Shown: one piece after another, positions 27,220 through 35,652 of the stretch
Position numbering within the stretch: the stretch's first letter is position 1
Layout of the letters: each line of letters opens with the position of its first letter
Assembly (NCBI GenBank): GCA_025056175.1
Contig: JANWWK010000011.1
Span: 1 to 45,664 of the forward strand
DNA from: Anaerolineales bacterium
Lineage (GTDB): Bacteria > Chloroflexota > Anaerolineae > Anaerolineales > Villigracilaceae
Reading direction: 5' to 3'
DNA length: 45,664 bases
Translations under genes and position numbers: made by a program
The notes under the pieces: generated by a model
Told to the model about the DNA's origin: nothing
Seen by the model: the letters and a program-made list of their open reading frames with translations, nothing else
Databases searched by the model: none

Positions 27220-28263
27220 TCAAGCCTTGCTCAGTTCCTTGCGGAGCGATTCGACCAGTTTCTTCTTCTCGCCTTCGGGCAGGAAGGAAGCCTGCGCCGC
27301 CGCAATGATGCGCTCTTTGAGCGTTTCGCGCGGGATTTTTAACTCCTCGACCGCCACGCGGTACTCATTCGAGAGCGTAATTTGCGAAATGGAGGGGTCA
27401 TCGGTATTGAAGGTGATGTTCAGATTTTTGGCAAGCATTTGCGGGGCCGGATGGCTGGCAAGGGATTTGACCACGCCCGTCTGGTAGTTGCTGGTGAGGC
27501 ACACCTCGAAGGCTGTACCGTGTTCGCGCGCCAGAGCGGTGGTAAAGTCGTCTTCCAGCACGCGCACGCCGTGACCGATGCGCTCAGCGGAGAATTTTTC
27601 GATGGCTTCGCGCACGTTTTGGGGCCCGGCCCATTCGCCTGCGTGCAGGGTAATTCGCAACCCTGCCTGCCGCGCCTCGTTAAAGAGCGGGATGAATGGC
27701 GCCGCCGGATATTCGGCCTCGTTGCCGGCCAAATCCAGCCCGACGATGTTCTCGCGGCCTTTTTCGACGGCAATCCAGGCCACCTGTTCGGCCAGTTCCA
27801 GCGGCTCGTGGCGGTTGACGGAAGCAATCAGCCGCACAATCACTTTGTATTTCTTTTCGGCCTCGCGCGCAGCTTTGCACACCCAATCGGTCACATCTTC
27901 CAGCGGAAAACGCTCGGCGCGGCTGAGCGCAACCGGTGTGAAACGCAATTCCATGTAGCGCACGTTGTCTTTGGCCGCGTCTTCCACTGCTTCATAGGTA
28001 ATCCGTTCGATGACTTCGGGCGAGCGGTAGAACATGCGCAGGGTGTTGAATTTGGACAGGAAGTTATCGAAGGTGAAATTGTCTTCGTCCTGCACCTGCA
28101 CCAGGCGCGAAAGGCGCACTACGTTTGCGGGCATGGTCATGCCGTGTTTACGGGCAACATCCAGCATGGTTTGGAGCCGCAGAGAACCTTCCAGGTGACG
28201 ATGTAAGTCCACTTTGGGAAGACGTCGGAATTCATCGGGGGCAGGGGTGAACAGGCTGGACAT
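27220..28263 (-). CDS. add: Adenosine deaminase
   Basis: A 347-residue zinc enzyme that deaminates adenosine (and deoxyadenosine) to inosine. Zinc ligands are visible in KVDLHRHLEG (H21, H23); LHAGEW supplies the third His and the catalytic Glu; FNTDDPS gives the Asp pair. The length is normal for the family. It begins 17 bp after the secA stop with GAGGAAGG upstream, so it is probably co-transcribed with secA. Adenine deaminase relatives share the motifs, but the sequence order fits Add. Confidence 0.92.
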   Translation of the reverse strand: MSSLFTPAPDEFRRLPKVDLHRHLEGSLRLQTMLDVARKHGMTMPANVVRLSRLVQVQDEDNFTFDNFLSKFNTLRMFYRSPEVIERITYEAVEDAAKDNVRYMELRFTPVALSRAERFPLEDVTDWVCKAAREAEKKYKVIVRLIASVNRHEPLELAEQVAWIAVEKGRENIVGLDLAGNEAEYPAAPFIPLFNEARQAGLRITLHAGEWAGPQNVREAIEKFSAERIGHGVRVLEDDFTTALAREHGTAFEVCLTSNYQTGVVKSLASHPAPQMLAKNLNITFNTDDPSISQITLSNEYRVAVEELKIPRETLKERIIAAAQASFLPEGEKKKLVESLRKELSKA

Positions 28264-28280
28264 GAGATAACCCTTCCTCG

Positions 28281-31200
28281 TTATCGTTTTTTATGTCGCT
28301 TGCGTCCATCACGCTTTGACTCAGTGGCTGGAGACGGCGCAGGCGTAACCGGTTCTTCCGCTGGCGCCGCTTCTGTGGTCTGCACCGCTACGGGCCGGGG
28401 CAAATATCGGAAAGCCCGGTCAATCACACCTGCGCGGATTTCGCCCATCAGGTTTTGGAACATTTCGGACGCTCTCACCTTATATTGTACCAGCGGGTCG
28501 CGTTGTCCGTAAGCCTCCAGGCCAATGGAAACCCGCAGAGCTTCAACGCGTGTCAGGTAATCTACCCATTGCTCGGTGATGACACCGAGCAAAACCGAAC
28601 GGTAGATTTCGGTCATGCGGCGGCGGCCCAATTCGGCTTTGAGTGCGGCGCGTTGTTCTTCGGTCAGCGTGGCAGGCGAGGCGTTGGGGTCGAGAGACAG
28701 GGCGGTGACATCGAACCCAAAATCGCTCAGATGTTCGGCGTTTTGCATCAGTCGGACATATTCGGCTTCGCCCCAGCCTTCGGCCAGGGTCGCAGCAGCC
28801 TGTTCCAGGTGTTCCAGCACGTCCAGGTCGAGGGTTTCGGGTTTGCGCTCGGCGAGTAACTGTGCAGCGGCGTGGAAGTAGTTAACACGCTGATATTCGA
28901 CCGCTTCCACCTTGCGGGTTTTCAGGTTCATGCCCATTCGGCGGCCTATAGAGAGCGTGGAGAGAATGCGAATGAGAGCAGATTCATCCCGTTTGGGGAA
29001 GCGTGCCAGCAGCGCATCTAACTCTCTGGCAATCTGGCCGTTTTCGCCCAGCAATCGCTCGCGGCGCTTTTGGAGTGCGCTTTCAGCCGTCTGTGTCAGG
29101 CGCGCAGCGGCTTCGTCCCAGTCCATACGTGCCAGGTCTTCGGCTTTCAGGCCGGTGGGTTCGCCCAGACGTAGTTCCAGCCCGGCGTTCAGGCGGGCCA
29201 GGCTGACGGTCGTCAGCGCCAGGTCAATCTGTTCTTTGAGCGGCTCTTCAAGCGCAGCAGGGTTGGTGGCAAGCAGTTTGATTTGCTCATTCGTCAGGCG
29301 CGGTTCGAGGTGGAGGGTGGCTTTGAGTTCGTTGAGCAGGTCGGCGGGGCGTTTTGGTTCTTCGTTTTCGCGCAGGGTTTCCAGGAAGGCATCCAACGCT
29401 TCAAAGCGCTCTTCGATTTGTGCATCCAGGCTTTCGGAGGCGCGTTGGATGTTTTGGGCCAGGGTTTTGAGCAGGTGTGCTTCATCGGCTTCCAACGCGC
29501 GGCGGGTGAGTTCCAGAATATCAGCGCGCGGGTCGTCTTCGTCAATCTCATCCAGCAGCAGACGGTAGGTAAACGAGGGGCAAACGCGGTTTTCTCCGTA
29601 CACAAAAGGCGGCTGAATTTGTTCCAGCCAGGCCAGCAGTTTCCACAGACCTTCTTCGGGGTCCTGCAAGGCGAGAGGCACACGCACGGCAATTTCTTCT
29701 TTCAGAAGCGCGGCTACATCTTCGGTCAGGTCGTCTTTGGTCATGGCGCGGTCGCGTTGCGCGTAGATGATGGTGCGTTGTTTGTTCAAGACATCATCAT
29801 ATTCCAGCAAGTGCTTGCGGACATCGAAGTTAGCGCCCTCTACGCGGTGTTGTGAGCCTTCGATGAGGTTGGTCACCATGCGGTTTTCGAGCGGAAAATC
29901 GTCATCCAGCCGGAAGCGGGTCATGAGATTTTCGACTTGTTGACCGCCAAACAGCCGCATCAAGTCATCTTGCAGGGAGAGGTAGAAGCGCGAGGAACCG
30001 GGGTCACCCTGACGTGCGGCGCGTCCGCGCAACTGGTTGTCTATCCGGCGGGCTTCATGGCGCTCTGAGCCGATGACATGCAGACCACCCAGGCGGCGCA
30101 CCTGCTCCATTTCTTCAAAATACTTCAGGAAGAAGCGGATTTCGGCTTCGTAAATGCCGTAATCTTCGGGTGCGAGGGTAAGGATGGCCTGCCGTTGTTC
30201 TTCCAGGCGCATGTTGTAAGGGTCGTAACCGGTGCGGCGCAAAACGCGGCTGACAACAGCCAGCACTTCTTCGGCCAGTTCACCGCCGAGTTTGATGTCC
30301 ACGCCGCGTCCGGCCATGTTGGTTGCAATGGTGACGGCGCCAAACGCCCCGGCGCCAGCAATGATTTGGCTTTCTTCGGTGTGCTTGCGGGCGTTCAACA
30401 CCTGGTGCGGCACCCCGCCCTGAATGACGGCTTTCAGCCGCTCGGCATATTCGCCTGGCAGGTGCATTAAGTCGAGCAGGCGGTTCAGGTTGGAAGTCTC
30501 CTCCAGGTTAATGGAGGCTTCCAGCGGTTTGGCGAACGCGCGCAGGAACGAGGGTTCTAACTGGTCGAGCGGTTTGTAGAGTGGTTCCAGTTCAGCGTAA
30601 AGACGCCCATCTTCTTCTTTATTGTTTTTCTCGAACCACAGCTGGCGCAGGAGTTTAACCTGTAACAGACGCCGCACCGGCTCGGCGCGCAGGCGGCTGG
30701 AGAGCCGTTCAGAGGACTCGACGGAGGTCGTCCCCACCAGAACGGGGCGCCCCAGCACATGGTCACGGACGATTTCGGTGACGATGGCGCGCAGTTTGGC
30801 TTCCACCGTGCGATAGACGACATCGGGATAGTCGGTGCGCCGCCAGTAGACGGGTTTCTTCTCCGGGTCGCCGCGCCGTGCAAACCAGGCAATTTCGTAC
30901 CCTTCGGGGTCTTTTCCCTTCACTTCTACCAGCGGAGAGTCTTTTCCCGCCAGGGTGGCCTGATATTCCAGGTTGGTGGGGATGGGCAAGACTTCGAGTT
31001 TGTAGATTTTGTGAAATTCTTCGGCTTCGGTCAGCGCAGTACCGGTCATGCCTGCCAGTTTTTGGTACATGCGGAAGTAGTTTTGCAGGGTGATGGTGGC
31101 GTAGGTGACGTTTTCTGGCTCGACCTTGACACCTTCTTTGGCTTCGACGGCCTGGTGCAGACCATCGCTCCAGCGCCGTCCGGGCATTTGCCGTCCGGTA

Positions 31201-32300
31201 AATTCGTCAATGATGACCACCTTGCCGCCCTGTACGAGATAGTCTTTGTTGCGATGGAACAGGTATTGGGCGCGCAGGGCTTGCTCCAGATAGCCCAGTA
31301 AACGTGCCTGTTCGGGGGTGACGTCTTCGGGACGGTCGGGGTCACGCAGGGGTTTGCCCAGAATTTGCTCCACGTGCGCCACGCCAATTTCGGTCAGCGC
31401 AATTGAGCGGTCTTTTTCGTTGATTTCGTAGTCCTCGGCATTCAACTGTTTGACCACTCGTGCCATCTCGTAGTAAATATCCAGCTCGCCCGCGGCTGGC
31501 CCGGAGATGATGAGCGGGGTACGCGCTTCGTCAATCAGGACGTTGTCTACCTCGTCCACAATTGCGTAGTAATGTCCGCGTTGGACCTTGTCGTCCAGGC
31601 GATAGACCATGTTATCGCGCAGGTAATCGAAGCCGAATTCAGCGTTCGTGCCGTAGGTGATGTCGGCCAGGTAGGCTTCGCGACGTTCGACCATGCGGAG
31701 TTGATGCTGGTCTTCACGGGGCGATTCCTTTTCGGGGTCATACAGGAACGCTTTCTTTCCGTTTTCGGTGCTGGCGGCCATTTGCAAGACGCCCACCTTC
31801 AGGCCGAGTTTGTGGTAAATCGGCCCCATCCAGCGCGCATCACGGCGGGCCAGGTAATCGTTGACGGTGACCAGGTGCACGCCGCGTCCCGTCAGAGCGT
31901 TCAGATATAGTGGCAGGGTAGCGACGAGCGTCTTGCCTTCACCGGTGCGCATTTCGGCAATCATACCTGCGTGTAAGGCCGCTCCGCCAATGAGTTGCAC
32001 GTCATAATGACGCAGGCCCAAGGTACGCTTGGAGGCTTCGCGCACGGCAGCAAATGCTTCTGGCAGCAATTCGCCGAGCGCGGCTTGTTCGGCCTGGCGT
32101 CGTTCTGCTTCGTCGGTTATATCGTTGCGTTGTGCCGCAATGCGGGCGCGGAATTCGTCCGTTTTGGCGCGCAGGGCGTCATCGGAGAGTTTTTCGTATT
32201 CGGCTTCCAGGGCGTTCACTTGCCGCGCCAGGGCGGCGAATTTTTCAATTTGGCGTTGGTGGGGGTTTCCCCCAATCAGTCGGATAAATTTTGAGAGCAT
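28281..32300 (-). CDS. secA: Protein translocase ATPase SecA, enlarged by internal insertions
   Basis: SecA drives preproteins through SecYEG. At 1339 residues it is far longer than the ~800-950 usual. All core motifs are present: Walker A MRTGEGKT (~117-124), VNDYLARRDARWMGPIY, YGTNAEFGFDYLRDNM, DEVDNVLIDEARTPLIISG (~249-267), TGTALTEAEEF, ATNMAGRGVDIKLGG, RIDNQLRGRAARQGDPGSS and a C-terminal GLEAYGQRDPLVQYKVRAS. Extra segments lie at ~443-488, ~538-630, ~674-737 and, largest, ~858-1213 in the helical wing region. The tail is basic (KRDGRKRHKKR) and lacks the zinc-binding CxC motif. The ATG at 32300 follows AAGG by 5 nt. The reading frame is uninterrupted, so this is not a frameshift or fusion artefact visible here. 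Confidence 0.95.
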   Translation of the reverse strand: MLSKFIRLIGGNPHQRQIEKFAALARQVNALEAEYEKLSDDALRAKTDEFRARIAAQRNDITDEAERRQAEQAALGELLPEAFAAVREASKRTLGLRHYDVQLIGGAALHAGMIAEMRTGEGKTLVATLPLYLNALTGRGVHLVTVNDYLARRDARWMGPIYHKLGLKVGVLQMAASTENGKKAFLYDPEKESPREDQHQLRMVERREAYLADITYGTNAEFGFDYLRDNMVYRLDDKVQRGHYYAIVDEVDNVLIDEARTPLIISGPAAGELDIYYEMARVVKQLNAEDYEINEKDRSIALTEIGVAHVEQILGKPLRDPDRPEDVTPEQARLLGYLEQALRAQYLFHRNKDYLVQGGKVVIIDEFTGRQMPGRRWSDGLHQAVEAKEGVKVEPENVTYATITLQNYFRMYQKLAGMTGTALTEAEEFHKIYKLEVLPIPTNLEYQATLAGKDSPLVEVKGKDPEGYEIAWFARRGDPEKKPVYWRRTDYPDVVYRTVEAKLRAIVTEIVRDHVLGRPVLVGTTSVESSERLSSRLRAEPVRRLLQVKLLRQLWFEKNNKEEDGRLYAELEPLYKPLDQLEPSFLRAFAKPLEASINLEETSNLNRLLDLMHLPGEYAERLKAVIQGGVPHQVLNARKHTEESQIIAGAGAFGAVTIATNMAGRGVDIKLGGELAEEVLAVVSRVLRRTGYDPYNMRLEEQRQAILTLAPEDYGIYEAEIRFFLKYFEEMEQVRRLGGLHVIGSERHEARRIDNQLRGRAARQGDPGSSRFYLSLQDDLMRLFGGQQVENLMTRFRLDDDFPLENRMVTNLIEGSQHRVEGANFDVRKHLLEYDDVLNKQRTIIYAQRDRAMTKDDLTEDVAALLKEEIAVRVPLALQDPEEGLWKLLAWLEQIQPPFVYGENRVCPSFTYRLLLDEIDEDDPRADILELTRRALEADEAHLLKTLAQNIQRASESLDAQIEERFEALDAFLETLRENEEPKRPADLLNELKATLHLEPRLTNEQIKLLATNPAALEEPLKEQIDLALTTVSLARLNAGLELRLGEPTGLKAEDLARMDWDEAAARLTQTAESALQKRRERLLGENGQIARELDALLARFPKRDESALIRILSTLSIGRRMGMNLKTRKVEAVEYQRVNYFHAAAQLLAERKPETLDLDVLEHLEQAAATLAEGWGEAEYVRLMQNAEHLSDFGFDVTALSLDPNASPATLTEEQRAALKAELGRRRMTEIYRSVLLGVITEQWVDYLTRVEALRVSIGLEAYGQRDPLVQYKVRASEMFQNLMGEIRAGVIDRAFRYLPRPVAVQTTEAAPAEEPVTPAPSPATESKRDGRKRHKKR

Positions 32301-32363
32301 AGACACCTTTCAGAAGCGAAATTATAGCATAGCCCGCAGCGCTCACTTTCTTGACCCTGGCAT

Positions 32364-32388
32364 GAAAAAATCCCGGCACGAGGCCGGG
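32364..32388 (-). terminator. Terminator of the small-membrane-protein unit
   Basis: CCCGGC-CTCGT-GCCGGG stem followed on the minus strand by ATTTTTTC. It is 39 nt after the stop at 32427 and ~64 nt upstream of secA. Confidence 0.88.
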
Positions 32389-32426
32389 GAATTTAGAGAA
32401 GCGCTTTTCTGACTTCAAACATGCAC

Positions 32427-32960
32427 CTATTTGCTCTCGGTGACTTCAATGTCCGTGCCGCCTTGCGCACTGGGGGTAAAGGTGACATCGAAAGACTTCT
32501 TGCCGCCGCTATCACAGGTAACTGTCCACTTTTCTTTCCATACCCCGGCGGAATCCGGTTGCTGGATGACCTCGATGGTGACTTTGGTCGGGTCGGAGGC
32601 GGAACAGCCCGCAAAGGCTGCGCTTAAGACCACATTGAACCAGGTATCGGCGCGCAGCGTTTCATCGCCCAGCCCGCCCTGCGGGAGAATGCCCTCTGTG
32701 TCAAACGGCACCGCCGGGCTGGGTGTGCCGTTTTCATAGGAATCGGGTGGGGGCAAATGTTCGTTGATGGTGGCATAGGTGTTACTGATGAGCGGGCCCA
32801 TAACGTTCAGTGCAAAAGATCCGCCAGCAATCAGACAGCAGCAACATAAGACCACGGCTGCACCAATGCCGATGATGAGACCCAGGTTGGATTTCTTGGG
32901 CGGTGCAGGTTGGGGTTCAAACGGGGCCGGTTCAGGTTGAATCAGGGTTTGTTCGCTCAT
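32427..32960 (-). CDS. Membrane-anchored protein with tetra-Cys transmembrane segment
   Basis: A 177-residue protein of unknown function. The start at 32960 (MSEQTLIQPEPAPFEPQPAP) has AGGAG 7 nt upstream; the frame is open further up without a ribosome site. A Pro-rich cytoplasmic head (~1-24) leads to one membrane helix, GLIIGIGAAVVLCCCCLIAG, with four consecutive Cys. The rest (~50-177) is predicted outside the membrane: a Pro/Ser-rich part, then a compact domain with two Cys (AGCSAS and TVTCDSG) that could form a disulfide. It follows a second, tiny protein with the same CCCCLI helix. Confidence 0.72.
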   Translation of the reverse strand: MSEQTLIQPEPAPFEPQPAPPKKSNLGLIIGIGAAVVLCCCCLIAGGSFALNVMGPLISNTYATINEHLPPPDSYENGTPSPAVPFDTEGILPQGGLGDETLRADTWFNVVLSAAFAGCSASDPTKVTIEVIQQPDSAGVWKEKWTVTCDSGGKKSFDVTFTPSAQGGTDIEVTESK

Positions 32961-33063
32961 GGGGTTTCTCCTTGGTAGGTCGGTCGGAAAAGGTCTTCTC
33001 GATTTACGAAATGTATGATACTGAAGTTGCTCTTCCGAACGATAGCCCAAAAGGGGGAGGTCT

Positions 33064-33204
33064 TCAACCGGCCAGGTACAGGCTCAGCGGCCCTTCGAGC
33101 AGCGCAAAGGCTACAATCAGACAGCAACAGCAAAACACGAGCAACAACACAATCGCACCGGCAATGACCAGCGGTTTGTTTGCGGGAAGTTCCAGGTTTT
33201 CCAT
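33064..33204 (-). CDS. 46-residue single-pass membrane protein with CCCC motif
   Basis: MENLELPANKPLVIAGAIVL followed by LLVFCCCCLIVAFALL and a short tail. The ATG at 33204 has AGGAG 5 nt upstream (GAGAGGAGAAACG), a strong site, so the small gene is likely real. It is one helix with four Cys in a row, matching the helix of the 177-residue protein 103 bp downstream. Palmitoylation-like modification, metal or helix packing are all possible roles; none is shown. Confidence 0.7.
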   Translation of the reverse strand: MENLELPANKPLVIAGAIVLLLVFCCCCLIVAFALLEGPLSLYLAG

Positions 33205-33292
33205 CGTTTCTCCTCTCTCGTTGGCTGAAAAAAATGAGCAGAATGGCGTCGCAGCCATCCTGCTCATTTTACTTGTTTTTGTTCTGGCGCGT

Positions 33293-33601
33293 TTACTTCG
33301 TCCGCTCTACAAATTCGAGCAATTGTTTGCGATAGGCGGTAAATGCTTTCCGCCCTTGCTCTGTCAGGCGACAGAGAGTCAACGGGTATTTGCCGCGAAA
33401 GGTTTTTTGAATTTCGATGTAACCGGCATCTTCAAGTTTGGTCAGGTGGGTGGAGAGATTGCCCTTGGTAAGACCGGTTTCGCGTTGAAGGAAGACAAAG
33501 TCGGCACTTTCGACGGCGGCCAGAATGGCGACGATAACGGTGCGTGCGGGTTCGTGGAGCAGGCGGTCTATTTCGGTCAAGGAGCGCAGATCATTTGTCA
33601 T
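33293..33601 (-). CDS. Winged-helix transcriptional regulator (MarR/HTH_34-like)
   Basis: A 102-residue protein made of one winged helix: LTEIDRLLHEPARTVIVAIL, FLQRETGLTKGNLSTHLTKL and EDAGYIEIQKTFRGKYPLTL, then RLTEQGRKAFTAYRKQLLEF. It has no separate ligand domain. Its start overlaps the end of the membrane protein gene by 11 nt. This two-gene arrangement of a multi-pass membrane protein with this regulator is common. It probably binds the palindrome at 34263-34284 (inference). Confidence 0.87.
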   Translation of the reverse strand: MTNDLRSLTEIDRLLHEPARTVIVAILAAVESADFVFLQRETGLTKGNLSTHLTKLEDAGYIEIQKTFRGKYPLTLCRLTEQGRKAFTAYRKQLLEFVERTK

Positions 33602-34235
33602 GGCTCTCCTCCGCAGGCATGGGGTTTTCCCGCAGGTATTTCCACAGATGGAAAGTGCCCATCAGGAGCAACCCGAGGCCTGACAACCCGTAGAAGGCGA
33701 TGAGCCCGAGATTTTCGGGCCAGTTCAACCATCCGGTGATTGCGCCGAGCGTCAGACTGATGGCGGCGTAAACGAAAAAGCGCGCGATGCCGAAGTGAAT
33801 CCCCAGATAGACGACGACTGCGCCGAAAATCAGCCCGGTTGCGGCGGCTGTCCAATCGAATCCGGCAGGCTGGTTCATGACCACCCACACCAGCAGGAAT
33901 GCAGTTGCAGCGGAGAGTGCGCCCAGCAGCACCATGCGCTTCCAATACGCAGGCCCTTGAGCGCGGCGAAAGGCAACATAACCGGTGCGGGGAAAGGTGA
34001 GACGTTCTTTGAACGCCATCACCAGCCGGTTGATAAGGAACCCGCCGCCAATCATAACGAGCAGAAAGACGGCAATCATCATCGGGCCAATCCATGTTGC
34101 TCTGAGCAGAAATTCGGCGTAAAAGTACGCAGCCAGCAACAGGCACATGCCGCCAAGCGAAAACTCGAACGTGCCATCCAGATACCAGTATCGGAAGGCG
34201 CGTTTCTGTGCGTCGTGAAGCGGGTCGGTTGACAT
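33591..34235 (-). CDS. Integral membrane protein co-transcribed with regulator
   Basis: A 214-residue protein with about six membrane segments (residues ~28-47, 53-72, 103-122, 127-146, 151-168, 175-195) and a charged loop between the second and third (NRLVMAFKERLTFPRTGYVAFRRAQ kept short here as the region ~72-98). AGGAG precedes the ATG by 5 nt. It is the first gene after the palindrome-covered promoter, and is coupled to the winged-helix regulator, which suggests a sensor or stress-response role. Function unknown. Confidence 0.78.
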   Translation of the reverse strand: MSTDPLHDAQKRAFRYWYLDGTFEFSLGGMCLLLAAYFYAEFLLRATWIGPMMIAVFLLVMIGGGFLINRLVMAFKERLTFPRTGYVAFRRAQGPAYWKRMVLLGALSAATAFLLVWVVMNQPAGFDWTAAATGLIFGAVVVYLGIHFGIARFFVYAAISLTLGAITGWLNWPENLGLIAFYGLSGLGLLLMGTFHLWKYLRENPMPAEESHDK

Positions 34236-34262
34236 AGGATTCTCCTTTTGAAAACTAGTTTT

Positions 34263-34309
34263 TTATACAAACCTGTTTGTATAATACAGAATTTTGCCCG
34301 CTCTGTCAA
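34263..34309 (-). promoter_or_regulatory. Promoter with perfect palindromic operator
   Basis: On the minus strand TTGACA (34309-34304) and TATTAT (34286-34281) are 17 bp apart. A perfect 22-bp palindrome, TTATACAAAC-CT-GTTTGTATAA (34263-34284), overlaps the -10 and covers the transcription start. A protein bound there would block RNA polymerase, so the downstream regulator is probably an autorepressor. Confidence 0.85.
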
Positions 34310-34450
34310 GAGGGAATTTTCACAGCAAGCCCACAGCCAGTTTTTACGCTGTGTTTATCTTGGTTTATGCTTTCTTTAACTCGTCAGTTCTAGAATGAGA
34401 CTGCTTGTAAGCCCTCTGTGCGGGCAAAAAATCTCTATTCGGAGGTTGGT

Positions 34451-35578
34451 ATGTCCCTCAAACGAATTCTATACGCCCTGTTTCTTGTCCTCATCGCTGC
34501 GATTTCGGGTTTGTCTGGTGCGGCAGCAGGTGGATGGGCAGTTTACCAGGCGTTGCGGCAAAATCAATCTACCGCATCTTCGCTGGTCGTCTCTTCGCAG
34601 ACTGCACCAGTCATTACCGTCAGTGCCACTGATATTCAGACGACCATCACACAGGCGGTTCGCAAAGTCTCTCCCGCGGTGGTGACCGTTGTCGGCACTA
34701 TTCCCGGTCAGATGACCTTTTTCGGTCCGACTGCCGACCAGACGGTGAGTGGCAGCGGCGTGTTCATCTCGGCTGATGGATACATTCTCACCAATCATCA
34801 CGTCATTGAAGATGCCCATGCGCTCACCGTCATTCTGGCCGATGGCACACAACAACCGGCCGTCCTGGTTGGCTCAGACCGCTATTCCGATATTGCCGTT
34901 CTCAAGACCCAAGGCCAGGTGCCTGCGGTGGCCGTGCTGGGCAATGCCGATAAACTTGACCCCGGCGAAACGGTGATTGCTATCGGGTCGCCGCTTGGAG
35001 AGTTCAAAAACACGGTGACGGTTGGTGTGGTCAGCGCAACCGGGCGTGCGTTGGATACGGGCAATGGCTACCTCATCGAGAATTTGATTCAAACCGATGC
35101 AGCTATCAATCAGGGGAACTCCGGCGGTCCGCTCGTGAACCTGGCTGGTGAAGTCATTGGTATCAACACAATGATTGTGCGTCAGACCAATAGCGGCAGC
35201 GTGGCCGAAGGGCTGGGCTTTGCCGTGCCGGTTAACCTGGCGCAGATGGTGGCGGAACAAATCATTCGCAACGGATATTTTGCACGTCCCTATCTGGGCA
35301 TCAGTTTTCAGCCCATTACCCCCGAAATCGCTCTGCGGTATCGTTTGCCGGCGCAATACGGCGCGTATGTTACCCGTGTTGCGCCGGGCAGTCCGGCAGC
35401 GCAAGCCGGTTTGCAGCCGGGTGATATTATCACTCATCTGGGAGACGTTGAAATCAACGAGTCCCGCTCGTATCTGAATGCGTTGTTTTCTTTTGCCCCC
35501 GGCGAGCAGGTGACGATTGCGTTTTTTCGTGAAGGCCAACGACGCGAAACCGTGGTGACGCTGGGCGAGAGCCGATAA
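34451..35578 (+). CDS. htrA: HtrA/DegP-type serine protease, membrane-anchored
   Basis: A 375-residue protease for envelope protein quality control. The ATG at 34451 has GGAGG 5 nt upstream. An uncleaved or cleaved N-terminal helix (KRILYALFLVLIAAISGLSG) anchors it. The trypsin-like domain (~60-270) carries H117 (LTNHHV), D147 (YSDIAVL) and S224 (GNSGGPL). One PDZ domain follows (~280-370: RPYLGISFQPITPEIALRYR, then SPAAQAGLQPGDIITHLGDV). It is a single-gene unit. Confidence 0.93.
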   Translation: MSLKRILYALFLVLIAAISGLSGAAAGGWAVYQALRQNQSTASSLVVSSQTAPVITVSATDIQTTITQAVRKVSPAVVTVVGTIPGQMTFFGPTADQTVSGSGVFISADGYILTNHHVIEDAHALTVILADGTQQPAVLVGSDRYSDIAVLKTQGQVPAVAVLGNADKLDPGETVIAIGSPLGEFKNTVTVGVVSATGRALDTGNGYLIENLIQTDAAINQGNSGGPLVNLAGEVIGINTMIVRQTNSGSVAEGLGFAVPVNLAQMVAEQIIRNGYFARPYLGISFQPITPEIALRYRLPAQYGAYVTRVAPGSPAAQAGLQPGDIITHLGDVEINESRSYLNALFSFAPGEQVTIAFFREGQRRETVVTLGESR

Positions 35579-35603
35579 TTCACAGCGTTATGCAGAGAAC
35601 TTA

Positions 35604-35639
35604 AACAAAAAGGCGCGCAGGGCAATTCCCTGCGCGCCT
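35604..35639 (-). terminator. Terminator of the MFS gene, possibly bidirectional
   Basis: A perfect 12-bp stem AGGCGCGCAGGG/CCCTGCGCGCCT (35611-35622 and 35628-35639) with a 5-nt loop is followed on the minus strand by TTTTTGTTT. On the plus strand the T-run after it is poorer but it may also end htrA transcripts. Confidence 0.85.
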
Positions 35640-35652
35640 GACGGAGTGGCTT

